A stretch of DNA of 64,000 bases from Halichoerus grypus (taxonomy: Eukaryota; Chordata; Mammalia; Carnivora; Phocidae). Below are positions 33,141-46,628 of the stretch, in pieces; position 1 is the first letter of the stretch; the number at the start of each line of letters is the position of its first letter. Where the stretch lies: assembly GCF_964656455.1 (NCBI RefSeq), contig NC_135715.1:174064437-174128436 (forward strand), read 5' to 3'. A program made the translations under genes and the position numbers. The notes beneath the pieces were generated by a model, which saw only the letters and a program-made list of their open reading frames with translations, was not told the origin of the DNA and searched no databases.

Positions 33141-35480
33141 CCAAGAGCCCAGCTCTGCACTCCCCCTTCCCTGGCTATCCCCAAGGTCCAGGTCAGCTAT
33201 GTCATTGCCACCTCAGATTGAGAGCTTTCCAGGCAGCCCTGGGCTTCCTGAAGTTACCAGTAACATACTTTTGGACTCCAAGCCAAGACATGGAAGACAT
33301 ACATCTGACCGAAAGAAGAGAGGGCAGAGCATGCCAGGGTGTGTCTGAGCTGCCCTTCCCCAGCAGGCTTTAACCCCATGTCCTGAAGTTTCAGAAGGAG
33401 CTGACAGGTGTCATCTACAGCATGTCAGGCACTGTGTAAGACACTTCACACACAATGTCTCTTTCCAAAATCCTCACCACAGCTCCACCTGAGCCCACTG
33501 ACTCTTCTGTGAAATGAAAATATTAGATCACATCCTACTCACAGTTGCTCAGACAAGAGAGGAGATTCTAATACAGACTCATCTGCCTTTATAGTCCATG
33601 GGCTTTCAATTACACCATACCACCTACCTGTACTAGGAGCCAAGAGACTAGGGTCTCTATTCTAGCTTAGCACACCACTCATCCTGGGAATCTTCAGTGT
33701 CTCTCTCTATCAGATGCATATGCAAAGCCACCCCCTTCCACCTCCAGTTGTTTCCCCCTCACATTACTTTTGAACTGTTTGTACCTTAATGTGCAAATGC
33801 ATCAAACATTTCATGGAACAAGACATGAGAGAAATTATTGCTGATTTTTTGTTCTTGTGTCTGCACATTTATATCTTATTTCCTCAACTACCCTAAGATT
33901 CTTGAGGTAGAGACCCTAATGTATATAAGTGTTCATGGTGTTCTTTCTATCACCTACAAGTAAGTCCCTTACAGCTTGAGGAATAAAGGAGGTGCTCGAT
34001 CAATACTGAAGATGTAGCATACTCAGAATCAGGTGGGATGGTAGAGGTCTTTCAGATCAACCTCCTCTTTTTGGAAATCAGTGTTCAGTGGGGCCCAGAG
34101 CAGCCAGGCTTGGGTCAGAGTCCTTGTCTACTGTTTCTCAGCAAACGGCTCTATGTACAACCACATTTGTCTGTAGAGTTTTCCAGATAGCAGAAGCCAA
34201 GTTGTGTAGGGATACAGCTAATTTCAGGTGTGGACTGGTTTCTTGCTCTGAGCTAATAGATCTTTCACTTTATAATTTTTTATAATACTTACTAATATTT
34301 GTGTAACATTTCATAAAGTAGTACCAGTTAAGATGTCCAAGGAATATTGGTAAGGAAGCCAAATAAAACCAGATACCCTGATCTTTTTTTATTGAAATTC
34401 CAATGTATCTTGGCCTGAAAAGTTAAAGTTAAGTAAGGTCTGATACGATGATGATCATACTTTGAACATGAGTATTTTTTAACATTATGAGATGATTTGT
34501 AGAGTATTCATTTGCTCTTTCCCAAAACTCTGTGAGCTGCATAGGGAGTGGATTATCTTCATTTCACAGATAAATATCCCAAGGCTCAGACAGTGATGCA
34601 GCCCCCTACACATGGCAGGCCTTTCTTCTGATTTCTAGCCCAGGTCATCAGGCAGGTGGCGGAGTAGGCCAGGTCGGGCTTGGTGGGGGACAGGTGAGAG
34701 AATGTGAGTAGGATGCACTGGAGAAAATACAGGGGTGCTGCAATGTGAGTGCTGCAGGCCAGGCAGGACTCCTGCTCTGCGTGTGCCACATCCCAGGACC
34801 TCTCTGTCTCAGCCTGCTCATGTGCTCTGAGCCCAGAGCAGGATTCTGCCTGCCTCCAAGCTGGCCCTTTCTACTGGTGGGGATTAGGTGCCCCAGTTTT
34901 CTGCTGCTGACTGCTCTTTCCTGATACTCTCCTGTGGTATCATATTTTCTCAGCTTGTTCTTAAACTCATCTTCCTGACCCTCCCAGTCCTCACTGACCC
35001 TTTCTCAGGTCACAGAAAGTTCATGAGGGATTTCAATACCACCTTGCCTACGCATCTCGCTGGAGAGGGAAGCTTCTTGTCTGAATCATGCCCACCCCTG
35101 CCTCTGGAAAATAGACTCAGTTCTGTCCGTCCAGCACTTTTCACACACACACTATATGCCCCTTGTAGATACTGGACCTCATCAGAATAGCCAGGACTGT
35201 CTATTCACCATACCTTCAGGTCCCAGTTCCATAACCAAATCAACTTTGTAGGTTGATTTGGCCCATACCCCTACATCTTATAGGTGAAGTATCAGACTTG
35301 GGGATTTCTGCCCAAGTTCTAAAAGTCAGTCAGTGATTGAGCTAGTAGAGAACCACTCAGCTCTCACATTAGTGTGTGTCACCATGACCCCCCATCGCCA
35401 TCACCATCCTCTCCTCTGTCTTGGTTCAGGTCCTCATCATTTCTCAGTAGGACATCAGTGAAATCTTCCTAATGTTGCCC
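33141..35480. other. Mostly unique non-coding sequence
   Basis: Two weak MIR fragments are visible in antisense: about 33415-33520 (TCAGGCACTGTGTAAGACAC) and about 34500-34600 (ATCTTCATTTCACAGATAAA). Otherwise no family or exon was recognised. Confidence 0.45.
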
Positions 35481-35509
35481 TTCTTCTGGGTTCATCCCCT
35501 TTCAATTGA

Positions 35510-36065
35510 TTCCACTGGGAAGTGTGACTGGATCACATTTGAGATCAAGATAGATCATTCCATATCAAGCTTCTTAGACATGTGCTGTGGACCACAGGAT
35601 AGAGTTTACATCCCTCAGCCTGGCTTACAAGACACTCCCTCCCCACTCCCTCTTGTCACTGTGCACATACAGCTCCATCTCATGCTATTTCCCACCACGT
35701 GGCTTGTGCACCAACCATGCCAGCCTCTTTGTGAGAATTCCTGGTGTATCCCGGGTATGATATTCTCATTGCCTTTGCACATATCTTCCTCGGCCTGGAA
35801 TGTCCTTCTCCATATCTTCCTTGTAGAAAATTCCTGCTTAAAAACTAGTCTGGCACCACAGCTTCTCTGAAGTCTTCACCTACAGAGAGAATCATGTAAA
35901 TGTCTCTAGCTTTTTAGTGTGAATTTTTTGTTGTACATAAAACATTTTATCATACTGCATTTTGTGGAGTGTTGGCTTATTTGTCTCATTACATTATAAG
36001 CACATTGAAGGCTGAATTTGCATTTTCTTTTTTCTTCTTTATGTCCCCTACTGTGTCTAGGTCAA
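35510..36065 (+). mobile_element. L2 LINE 3' part
   Basis: Sense landmarks: CATTGCCTTTGCACATATCT, CTCGGCCTGGAATGTCCTTC, ACCACAGCTTCTCTGAAGTC, TTGTCTCATTACATTATAAG and a closing TATGTCCCCTACTGTGTCTA. Typical diverged L2 with no readable frame. Confidence 0.75.
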
Positions 36066-36404
36066 GGTTATACTAATGTTAGGAGCTCCAGATATGCTGT
36101 TAAGGCTGGGTAAGGCATAGAGGCTGCACAGCAGACAGTTCCAGAGACTGTCCATTAAAGGAAGTAAAGTCACTCATGACCAAAGCTTTTGTCCCTATCC
36201 TATTAAGAATATTCTATTTACTACTAACCTTAGTAGTTAACACACAACAACTGCAAATGACATATAGGCAAATCATTCCAGTGTGGTTTCTATCAATTAA
36301 CAAATTTAATTCAATAATCACTGTTTGGTATAGTGTAATTCTGTATAATAACAATTGTATTTATTATATAACAATTATAAGTATTGTACTCTAAGAAATA
36401 TGTA

Positions 36405-36545
36405 GGTGTGATTTCATTGAATTATGGCAACTACTTTGCAAGATAAAAGCTATTATCCTTTTTTGTAGATGAAGGAACTGGGGCTCAAGAAATACAGGCA
36501 ACTTATCAAAGAGACATAGCTGAACTACAAGGAACTGGCCAATAA
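36405..36545 (-). mobile_element. MIR SINE, antisense
   Basis: TTTTTTGTAGATGAAGGAACTGG, GGCTCAAGAAATACAGGC and ACATAGCTGAACTACAAGG follow the antisense MIR order. Confidence 0.7.
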
Positions 36546-36699
36546 TTTTACTGAAGATTCTGGGGCTCTGAATGAACAGACCAGGTTATTAGCTCCCCTT
36601 ACCATGTACTGCCCAAATAGGGCTCACTCCTGTTTTCTATGCAATGTTCTATGAGCAGCAAACTTATAGCATTTTATTTAATTATGTATTATTCCCAAA

Positions 36700-37330
36700 T
36701 GGAGATGAATTTTGTTGATTATAAAAGTAGCACATATTCACTGTAAAATATCCCAACGATATGGAAAAGTATAAAGAAGATTGCTATATAATGATTTCAA
36801 CACTTTGAGAAAACCACTGTTAATATTATGAGTGTCCATTCAGATTTTTTCCTGTGCATGTGTACTTATGCATATGACATACATTTTCCTTAAGTAGAGT
36901 AGTACTGCATATGTTTTATGACCTTTTCTTTTTTCTTAATATATGGTAGCTATATTTCCATTGTTAAGGCATATAGATCCATATAGTCATTTTGAATGAT
37001 TCATAGTATTCCAATACATGGGTATACCATAATATGATACATATGTGTTATGTACATATAACACATATGTACAACCATATGTGTTATTTTCATGTTCTGC
37101 TATTATGATGAAATGTTATGATGAAAATATTATGAAAATCTATCTTTTCCCTTTTGACCAGGCTCAGAAGTAACCATGAAAGCCTATGTTTTCATTTGTA
37201 TTTCTTTGATCATTAACAAGGTTGAGTATCTGTTCATAAGTTCACTGATCTGATGTAGGATTTCTTTTGTAAATTACTTCTTTTTATTCCCTTGTCTATT
37301 TCCTCATTTGGGTGTTTCCCATTTTCTTCT
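36700..37330 (-). mobile_element. Old LINE (L1M/HAL1-like), antisense
   Basis: AAGTAGCACATATTCACTG, GAAAACCACTGTTAATATT, TGTTTTATGACCTTTTC and ATTCATAGTATTCCAATACA resemble the antisense end of an old L1-like element. Family assignment is tentative. Confidence 0.55.
37038..37071. repeat. Perfect inverted repeat, 14-bp arms
   Basis: TACATATGTGTTAT (37038-37051), six-base centre GTACAT, then ATAACACATATGTA (37058-37071). CATATGTGTTAT occurs once more at about 37077-37088. Confidence 0.9.
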
Positions 37331-37339
37331 TGGTTTCTA

Positions 37340-38834
37340 GGAGCAATTTAAATGAAATAGTCATCTCTGTTCTGTCACATATGTTACAAAACATGGATAG
37401 AAGTAACTCCAGACATATTTTAGTGTAACCCTCCCATTGTACAGATTAAACTGTCTAGAGAAAAGAGGTGATTCATCATGGTCTCATGTTCTATCCCCAA
37501 TTTTTCCAGTGACTCAATAAGATTTATTGACTCAGATTAGTTATATTTCTATTAAACTACCCAGCCTTTCTTTATAAAGCAAAATATACTTCTAAATTCA
37601 CCCCAGTATTTGATATCATAGAGAGCTTCCTGTGAAAAAACAATAATAAAAAATAGCATTTTAGCTCATTTTTGGGTCTACTCTGCCTTTTGCTCTTTTC
37701 TACTCAAGGATTCTTTTTACTAGAGAACGGAAGAAGGAGACACTGGGGAGGAGATACCAGTGTCACAAATATTGCTGTTTGGAGAAAGAGAAATAGATGT
37801 GGTGACCTCCAGTAGTCTTTGCAAGCCTGAAGAAAATTTCTTAAATTTCACAATTTCTTTTTATTTAATAAAAAAAAATGACTTTGTTTCTGCACTTATG
37901 TAGATGGTTTCTTGGCTGCCATTTTTCAACAGTGGATGAGGGCACCTCCAAGAAGCTGCTAATTGCATGGCGCCCCTGGCTGGGAGGCTTTTTGAGGGCT
38001 GTTATCTTGATGCAATACATACTTGTGTCTGTTTTTTATGCCTTTCCAAAATGGGATCCCATTTGTTTCCCCCTTCATTACGGGGAAGGAAATGGCAGAA
38101 CCCCAAATTAAGAATCATGATGAAAAAATGAACACTTGCCTATCAGATATTTTGGGTCAACTTCTTATGTCTCATATATCCTGGGAGAAGAATATTATTA
38201 GTATAGAGCAAAAAAGCTGGGTTGAGGAAGCAGTCATAACAACCAGTTGGAAGAGGAGGAAAAAAAAAGAATAGAGTAAGGGGTAAGGAAGCCATTGTAG
38301 TGCATCATTTGCTAATAGATGGTTCTAGACTTCCTCTCTTAAGGAAGATTGGGACATGTGGAAAATCTACTTGTCCATTTGTGCACCGCAGAAAGGGGTG
38401 GGGGGGACCCAGACTCCCTAAAGGGGAAAAAATCAGGGAAGTGAAGCAGGTGTTTCCTGCTACATGCCTCAGAGGAAAGCTCAGAGCCCTTGGAGGGAGG
38501 TTTCCACAATGATCCAAATCAGAGGAAGCCATACTTCTCCATCAGCCTTAATTCAGAGGTCAGACACATCAGCCGGCACCTCTCAGACTTCCTCTCCCTG
38601 TCTCTCTCAATCTCTGACAGAGTCTCCCTAGTCTCAAACTAGCGAAAAGTTAATACAGGTGTATCATATAGGTTATTGTATAGATGATTCTTTCTACCCT
38701 CCTTTCTCAGCTTATCTGCTCTTTTGTTTATCCGTATCCATCTTTATTTTCTTTCTCTATTAGTCATTAATGAGAGTGTTGGTATTAATTAATTATTAAT
38801 ATGCTTCATCTTTTCTCCTAAATTAAAATTTAAA
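37340..38834. other. Unique non-coding sequence
   Basis: No transposon or exon recognised. The 37880-38120 part is high in complexity and GC compared with its flanks and might be constrained, but nothing in the sequence proves it. Confidence 0.4.
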
Positions 38835-38850
38835 AAAATAAAGTAAAATA

Positions 38851-39043
38851 GGGTGCCTGGGTGGCTCAGTTGGTTAAGCAACTGCCTTCGGCTCAGGTCA
38901 TGATCCCAGAATCCTGGGATTGAGTCCCACATCAGGCTCCCACCTCAGCGGTGATCCTGCTTCTCCCTCTGGCCCTCTCCCTTCTCATGCTGTTTCTCTC
39001 TCTCTCTCTCAAATAAATAAATAAATAAAATCTTAAAAAAAAT
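38851..39043 (+). mobile_element. Can-SINE
   Basis: Starts GGGTGCCTGGGTGGCTCAGT and ends (AAATA)n plus AAATCTTAAAAA. Perfect duplication AAAATAAAGTAAAATA at 38835-38850 and 39044-39059. Confidence 0.95.
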
Positions 39044-39424
39044 AAAATAAAGTAAAATATACAAGTGAAATATTACCTTGAATTTGCACATTATGACACT
39101 AAAAGGTAGTTTGTCATTTAGCACTAAAAAGGGATCATTTACTTCTTTACAAAATTAGTATGAAAACCAAGACATATGTGGGAAGCAAATTTAAATATGC
39201 TAATATATCAGCTACATCTTTTTAAATGTTTCTCTTGCTGTTCTCTCTCTCTCTTTTTGTTTTTGTAGTTCTCTCTCTTTTTCTCTTTAGCAGTGAAGTA
39301 TCCAGGAGAAGAATAAAGCTGATGTGTGTGGGTGTGCATGTGGGTGCATGTATATGTGCACACGCCATGAACCCAAATACTGGAAAACAATTAAAAGATT
39401 TAAAAATATATATTTGCATATTTT

Positions 39425-39541
39425 AGATTAAGGGAGAGTAAAACGTGAAGGAGAAGGAAAGGGAAGCAGAAGGATAAAGGGAGTGAAGAAGGGAGAAAAC
39501 AAGGGAAGGAGAGAGGAAGGGAAAGAGAAAGGAAGAGCAAG
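39425..39541. repeat. Purine-rich (GGAA/GAAG) tract
   Basis: About 115 bases almost entirely G and A on the plus strand. This explains the long open frames on both strands here. It could form triplex-type structures; that is inference. Confidence 0.75.
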
Positions 39542-39739
39542 ATGGATGAGTTGGGACACTTGCTACCAAGAGAAAATGCCATATATCATCCAGATGTTTT
39601 GTCTACGGCAGACCAAACATCAGGCTTTTGGGAAACATTTGGAAGATACAATGCTCCTTTCACTGTGCAGACAACTGTTGACAGTCCTATCGCCTCTTTC
39701 TCTGTGTGTATGTGTGTATCTCTTTCAAGCCTTTTTGTG

Positions 39740-40030
39740 GTCAAATTATAAAGGCCTGTTTAGTGGGTGGGTGACGTCACACTGACCACAAAGGCTTATA
39801 TTTCCTGCTACTAAATACACAGCCCCTGCTGATGAAGTAATCATTACAGAGCGAGCTTGTTCTGTCGAGGTCACCCTGAGTGGGGATAAAGGCACTGGGG
39901 GAGGGGGCCTGGTTGAGAGAGCAGAGCCATTATTCCCAAGTGTGTCTGTCTGCCTGCTGATCCTCATCTTGTTAGAACCGAACGGTGAAAATAGAAGTCC
40001 CTTTGTGCTTCCTCCAGACCTTTGTCTCTA
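39740..40030. promoter_or_regulatory. Candidate regulatory block with consensus CRE
   Basis: Non-repetitive, more GC-rich than its flanks. It has a perfect cAMP-response palindrome TGACGTCA at 39772-39779 (within GTGACGTCAC), an adjacent ACCACA (RUNX-type core) and TAATCATTA about 60 bp on (homeodomain-type). Motif clustering outside repeats suggests an enhancer, but single motifs occur by chance and no conservation data are available here. Confidence 0.35.
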
Positions 40031-42310
40031 GGGATGCTGGGGCATACTGGGACTCAACATGGTAGAAAGAAAGGAACAGAGGAAATCCAGGTCTGATTCC
40101 AATCTTCCCATTTATATGCTGAGTGATTTTTACCTCTCCTGGCCTAATCATTATAATCATCATTTTACTAAAGAGGAAAGAGCCCCATGTAGGGAGCAAA
40201 TGAGATCATGCATTTTAAAATGATTGGTTTTACTTTGGGGGACTACTCAAATCTTAATATCATTTCTTTGGTGCTCCCACCCCCTTCCTTTGTGATGAGT
40301 AGGAACTGCAATTCTCGATTTTGAGAGGAGACAGTACAGGGTAGGTTTTATTTTTGCAAATTCCTTTTTATTTTACTTATTTATTTTTGCAGAGGTCACT
40401 AGGAAAGAATTTTTTTTTTAATGAAGAGAAATAAATGAACTTAAATGATAAGAAGAAAGCTTGTCAAGTTGAGCAAAGGAAGCCACACCAAATACTAGAG
40501 AACCACAAGGTAATAAGAGAGGATCCAGGTGAGAGCTCATGGAAGAAATACCATTTGGGTTAGATATAGTGTATGATGGGTCACGCTCATGGACTCCTAG
40601 GTACCACCCGATATTAAACTGAACTGATCTAAAGGCTTATGCCATAAGTCTTTGGCATCACAAACCTCAGATGACATGAAACCATATGAATGTGCTTTTT
40701 GAGTATTTCATGCAGTCAGGTTAATTTCAACATTGAGAGAAGTGGAAAACCACTGCTCAGCCAAGATCATACAGATTTTTCCTACTCTCAGTTCTGAGTT
40801 AACAAAGCAGGATTCAAATTCCCTACATTTTTCTTTCTTTATTTTTCCCCCTTCTGGTGAAAGACTATTACACATAGTGCCTCAAACCCAAAAAGCACTT
40901 TGGAATGAGTCCACATGACATTCAGCAGAAGGAAACGTTTGCTATTATCCATATAATTTAGGCGGTCTGGACAACCAGTCTGAATATTCGAGCTGCTGAC
41001 TAATTCCTGTAGGCCAGGGTTGACTAGGTTGGTTCTCTATATAGAGCAAAAAAATCAGAAAATTGCCATGTTCCTTTGGGCCACGTGTGCCCACCAGACC
41101 CTTACTGGGGCAACCTTTCTGCCACAGCTACTGGCTAACTTTAAGGTCTCTGGTAGGCCCAAAGCCAGTTCTGTTCACCTGATCCGAGGCTATGGTTGAG
41201 TTGGCGCATCTCAGTTATTCCCCACAAGCTGCTGCCCCCTGGCTCAGGCATAAAGCCTTAGCTCCATTAATCATCCTTTTCCTGGAGCACATTAGACAAA
41301 CTCTTGGCTAGAAGTAGAACTATCATTTTCATTTCCTAATTTTAAAAAGTGTGTGTTTGGTAACAGAGGGTAGGCAGGCCAGAAAGGCAGCCTCAAAGTC
41401 TGGCCATATGGAAAAAAATGCAGAGAGAAGGTTCTGGGCCACTTTCCTCTGAACTTACCTCTCTTGTAGTGCTGGGGAGCATGCCAGAAAATGAGGTCTG
41501 TGCTGGGAGAGGAGCCTGAACTTGCATAGAGGATGGACACCATCAGTTTGGGGTGGGTTTAGCTGTTAGAGGTCTGAAAACAGAACTGAAGGTGTCAAGA
41601 TAGAATTTCAAGTGCAGTGTTAAGCTAATAAAAGAATAAAAAAAAAAACAAAAAACAAAAAACAGAGAGTATGCAAAAATTGGTGGCCAGAATTTAGCAA
41701 AATGTAAAATCATGAGGAAAAAAAATGTCACTTAAAAGATAGCAGCCAAGCAAGCAAGTTGATCAAAGCCAACTCAAGTAGTCAAGATACCTTTAACAGT
41801 CTCAATATATCTGACATTAAAAAGGACCTAGAGATGGAGCCAATGTCATATATAGATCAATTCCAGGAAAAGCAAGATTTCTGAGGAGAAAGCTTAGGAT
41901 GGAGTCAGAAAGCAGAAGGTGAGGGCTCTATTTGGTCCACAATGGAGGAAAGGAGCCACAGAGCAATGCCTGGCCAAATGTTAGAAACACAATGGAAGCA
42001 AGAGGATCAAAATCAGGAAGGTTCTGCCACAGTACAAAAATGAAGGTCATCGATCCAGAACTTAGAATATAAGTAAATTAACAAGAGACTAGGAGGAAGA
42101 GAACATCCTCAGTGATTTCAGCTGGCTTTGCAAATCCACTTCCATGACTAGAGACTTCTTTCACAGGGACTAATTGCTGTGGGGGTGTTTATTGCCACTA
42201 AAGAGCTAAATCCTGCCTCAGACAAATGACCCTCTCCTGTCTCTCCTGTTGAAGCAAGAATCTCTGCCTTAACCAAGCAAGTAACTCATTTCTATGAGGC
42301 TCATCTGAGT
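40031..42310. other. Unique non-coding sequence
   Basis: No transposon, exon or RNA gene recognised. An A-rich CAAAAAACAAAAAAC run lies near 41640-41664. Confidence 0.4.
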
Positions 42311-42319
42311 TATTCTATT

Positions 42320-42401
42320 CATCTATCTACCAATTTATCTATCAATTATCTATCTCTCATCTATCATCTATCTATCTTTCTATTTATCTACCTAGTTATC
42401 T
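42320..42401. repeat. Imperfect (TATC)n microsatellite
   Basis: ATCT units broken by several substitutions (TATCATCTATCTATC and similar), so an aged repeat. Confidence 0.9.
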
Positions 42402-42405
42402 TTAT

Positions 42406-45400
42406 GGGTAAGTATATTTCATACATAGTTATGATACCAAAACAGTCCTTTCCTACACAATATTCAACATAGTTATTACAAGCGAAAAACTCAGGCCTTC
42501 GACTAGGGTTTAATTTCCATGATTTCAAGCAAACTGTTTGATTATTTTTCCCTTTTTTGATTCACATTTGGCTGAATTAACTTGATTGACTGTTTTGGCA
42601 TTATGTGTAGATACTTTTTCACTGAAGCAAACAATCTGTTGGTTGATGTTACTCAGACTAACCTACAACTTAATTGGCTGATTTTTTTTGTCTCTTTCAC
42701 ATGGTGTGATGACATTGTATAGACTCATTTTATATTTGTAAGAGGTTCTTCAGTGTATTTTATTTAGCTTGAGACTAGTTTTCCTGGAACCTTAAGTACA
42801 GAGAACTTCAGGAGCAGAGACAAAACCTTGGGTGACGCCCAGTGTAAATCTCATGGTCCAGAGATAATACTGTGGCCAAACATGAGCCTCATCAGATGTC
42901 AGGCTTTCCAAAAGTAGATGCAGAAGGCTCCCATCTGTCTAACTTCTGCTGTTTGTCCCTGACAATCACCATGTTGCCCTTGTTTTCAGAACTCACAGCC
43001 TAAAAATCCACCTTACTTTTTCTTAGAAATTGGGAAGCAGATCTTACTCCTTTTCATTTTTTCAAATTGCATGTGAATTCTACTGTATTTAGCATAACCC
43101 AAGCTTAGCATCTGAATACATGTCTCATAGCCAATAGCTTTGTATATCATCCAGGATTACATACTGTATTTCAGACATAGACTTAAGACATACAACTGAT
43201 GTGGCCATCTACTATTGTCAGTCAGTGTAATCTCAATACCGACCCCTTGTTTTGTGCTTTGGGTGAGAAGTAGAGCTAGGTCCATGTAGTAGTCTAGTGC
43301 CCTCTTGTGGCTTTCAAACCAAGAGTCTTAAGCTCCTTTATAGACTTAGAGCTGTTTGTAGACTCACAGGTTTGAGAAGGGCATTGTGAAGTTAACTCTT
43401 ATCATCTGCCTTCTTTCTCTCAGTAATACTACCCTCCTCCTGCAAAGTATAGTAAGTAATAATGGTAGACCCATTCTACTCTGATCTTAGAAGAACCCTT
43501 TGGAGTGTGAAGATTGGTTCAGGGTGTTGGACTTTTAAAGGGACCTTTAGAACTTAGTAACACTGTGGACACATACTACGTGACTAGTAAGTGTTAATTG
43601 AGATCCCTCCACCAACCTGCCAGTTTTTCCACTTACTTTACACTTACTCACTTCAAGTAATTTGGTATGCTTATTCTGAAATCCAAAGAAGAATTATGAA
43701 GGATATAACAAGTGCCCGGAAATTCTGAAGATTTGTCATGTAAACAAATCAGATTTCTCCATAGCTCCAGAGGGGCAAAAATGAAAATTATAGATATTGA
43801 TTTAATATAAGGAAGAATCTTTTAATGATTGTAATTGTATGAACATGTCTTGGGATATGTTTCCATCCCTTGAATCAGTCTAGCAAGTGTGGGTTAATTT
43901 GATATGGAAATTTTACAGGGGAATTTCTCCACTGGACTAATTGAACTTGGATAAAAATCTTAAATTTTTAGAATTTGAAAAGTCCACAAATATATCCAAG
44001 AAAGAATACAGCTTCCTTCAACTACTCTTAAATCATTCTCATAGTTAAAAGTCCTTTAATGTTCAATGTGGAACCTTCCCAATACAGTGCAAGTTCATAT
44101 CTACCATCACCATTTCTAGGAAATCAAAATGTGTATGTATGTTTGTGTGCGCACATGTGTGGGTTTATCCAATCTTGTTTTCTAACTTACCTGGTTCTGC
44201 TTATCTAGAATGTAGTAAGACCTTTGGTATTTTCTTCCAAACCTGACAAGCTGTCACTTACCTGCATTCTGTTTTAAGCAAACTTTTTGCATTTGTGCCT
44301 AAATGCATATGATGGCAACTTACATATTAGAGGAAAAATATGCACATTTGCTTGATTCTAGTTATGTGCCATATGACAGGCATATTAATATGTATTAATT
44401 AATTAATCCATATTAAAGCAGTTATTCATAGCACAACAAAAAGAGGAGTCAAAAATTTAATTTGAGAAAATTATTTATGAAATACGAGAGTTTAATTTTA
44501 GCATCACGAATTGCAGGGACAATGAAAGTCACCATCCCTTTCTAGTTCATACTGGCTTAAACTAGAGGACTGAAAAGATGACTAATGCTTCTTTCCAGCA
44601 TAATTTCTTGCTCTTTTAAAGAAGTAGAATTATTTTAGAGGTACTGATTGATTTGGACTTCTGCTGCTGCTATTGTTTTGATTATATTTCATACTTAGTC
44701 AATGCAATCTTCTCTATACTTTTTTTCTGTACCCTAAGCATCAGAGAGGGGAAATAGCTAATCCATCCCATCTTGCCAAAATTAGGTTAATACTACAGCC
44801 ACTGAGTGGTAATCCCTTGGACCCACAGTTTAAAGCTAGTACACAGAGCTGCCTCACCCTTGCTCCTTCTCTCCCCCAAAGACCTCATCGCATTTACTAG
44901 ATTGAAATTGGTTGGGAAGGGGTTTGAGGGTTTTCTAAGGTAAGAAGCTGATCCACCCTTCTTAAGACAAAACTTCAAAAATCTTGAGGTTCAAGGAAAG
45001 TTCAGGTCCAGGACTCAAGTTGGTTTGAGATTTTTCTTCCCTTCTTCCTCACAGTAGCTTATCCACCCTTCATCTTGATAGAAGAGCCAATGGTCCATGT
45101 CATAGACCTTGCTGGCAGTCCTGGGTTATAAGGAAGAATTCTCTCCCCTCTTCATCTCTGCAGGAGAGACACACTGGATTGTCACTAGCCTGTGAAATAA
45201 ACCACCCACCTGGTTCATGGAACCATTTCAAGGCCAGAAAAGCCAGTGTTACTCAGCTGTGCCATATGGGAGAGAAGAAACAGTGTTTTTCTCCATATGG
45301 ATTTGTCACACATTAATAAGAGGCATTTGCTCTTTGTCTCAGCCAAATGCCTTGATTCTTAAAACACATGAGAAGACGTGCTTGGCTTAACTTGCCAGGG

Positions 45401-46370
45401 AATTGGATATGTACTTCATAAAGCAAATCAAAACTAAAACCGTGTTGGGCCATTCTGTCCCTACCTCATTGGAGAGACATCCCTGCAAATGGACAGCTAA
45501 TCCTTTTAATGAGCAAAATACCCGAAGGCTTTTCTGGGGAGAAGCCAGTGTTTAACCGCTTCTTGCTGCACAGCTACAGAAAACAGAATTTTTGAGCAGG
45601 GAAGAATTTTAGAGATCATCAAACCCCTTTCCCCAACCTCATTTTCCATGTGAGAACTGAGGCCCAGAGAGGGGATGTGACTTATATGACTGCTTAGCCA
45701 TGTTTTGGCATACTGGACTCATGTTCAGGTCCCTCTCTCTTAATTCTCTTCTCACATGTCACAGTTCCTTTCATCCTTTCTTCTGACAACCCCTAATAGT
45801 GCACTTACTGCTGTTTCCTTTCCAGACTCTGACCCATTGTTAACAAATTCAGTGGATAAAGGATTATGATTTCTTTACTACCTTTCCCTCAATGATAAAA
45901 TTTGTATTGATGTCTCTGTTCTTTTCTTAGCTATCACCATTTTTATTCACCACCATAAAGCTAGAGTACAAGACAATGGGACAAAGCTCAGCATTAGTAG
46001 TAAAGACCTGTGTCCTGGCCCCAGATTCTTCACCAAATGATGTAAGAAGGCCACATCCTTTGACCAAAAACAGAAAGAACAATTTCCAGGTTGGGCGCTG
46101 CACCCTATATTCTTTTCTTTGTGTCCTGTATGCATGGGAAAGTATTATATCCATCCAAAAGTCATGCTAAAAGTACAAAATGACCCAAGGCCTTCATAGC
46201 TATGGTCTTCTCAAGAAAACAAGAAAGAATTTTCCAAAGGTCCTATCAGGTGTGGTCCCTAAATACCAGTCTGAGCATTCTCCTTTGGAATCAGAGGCTG
46301 CCATATTTGGCCATGCTCCTGAGGCAGTGTCCATACAGAGGAGACAGCCCATGGATCCACCATAAAAACC
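42406..46370. other. Unique non-coding sequence
   Basis: No gene recognised over about 4 kb. One antisense MIR fragment is visible at about 45605-45700 (TTCCATGTGAGAACTGAGGC followed by CCAGAGAGGGG). A possible CTCF-type motif sits at 43298. The block 45430-45570 is complex and unique. Confidence 0.4.
43298..43311 (+). promoter_or_regulatory. Possible CTCF-type motif
   Basis: TGCCCTCTTGTGGC resembles the CTCF core (CCCTC followed by GTGG at the right spacing). It is outside any recognised repeat. Motif resemblance only. Confidence 0.3.
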
Positions 46371-46374
46371 CTTG

Positions 46375-46505
46375 ATTTGAATCTATTGTGCTGTGTGAAC
46401 CCTTTTTTATTTGTAAAATAAGAATAATAGTATCTACTTCTTAAGGTAGTTATGATTAAAGCAGCTGTAACATATAAAATGATTAGCACAGATAACTGTT
46501 CAAAA
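46375..46505 (+). mobile_element. MIR SINE
   Basis: Sense MIR order: CTGTGTGAACCCTTTTTTAT, TTGTAAAATAAGAATAATAG and AAAATGATTAGCACAGATAA. Confidence 0.65.
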
Positions 46506-46628
46506 TAGGTTATCTATCATCCTTTTCTTCTTTTTAGAGTAATCTAAGCTTAGTGACTGCTTCATTGGGGCAGTTTTCTTTACTAAGGGACCCAAAAGAA
46601 ATTATCTTATAGGACTAGTGGAAAAGAG

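Noticed and set aside
39425..39541. Several long open frames on both strands
   Set aside because: Created by the purine-only tract, which lacks stop codons in some frames.
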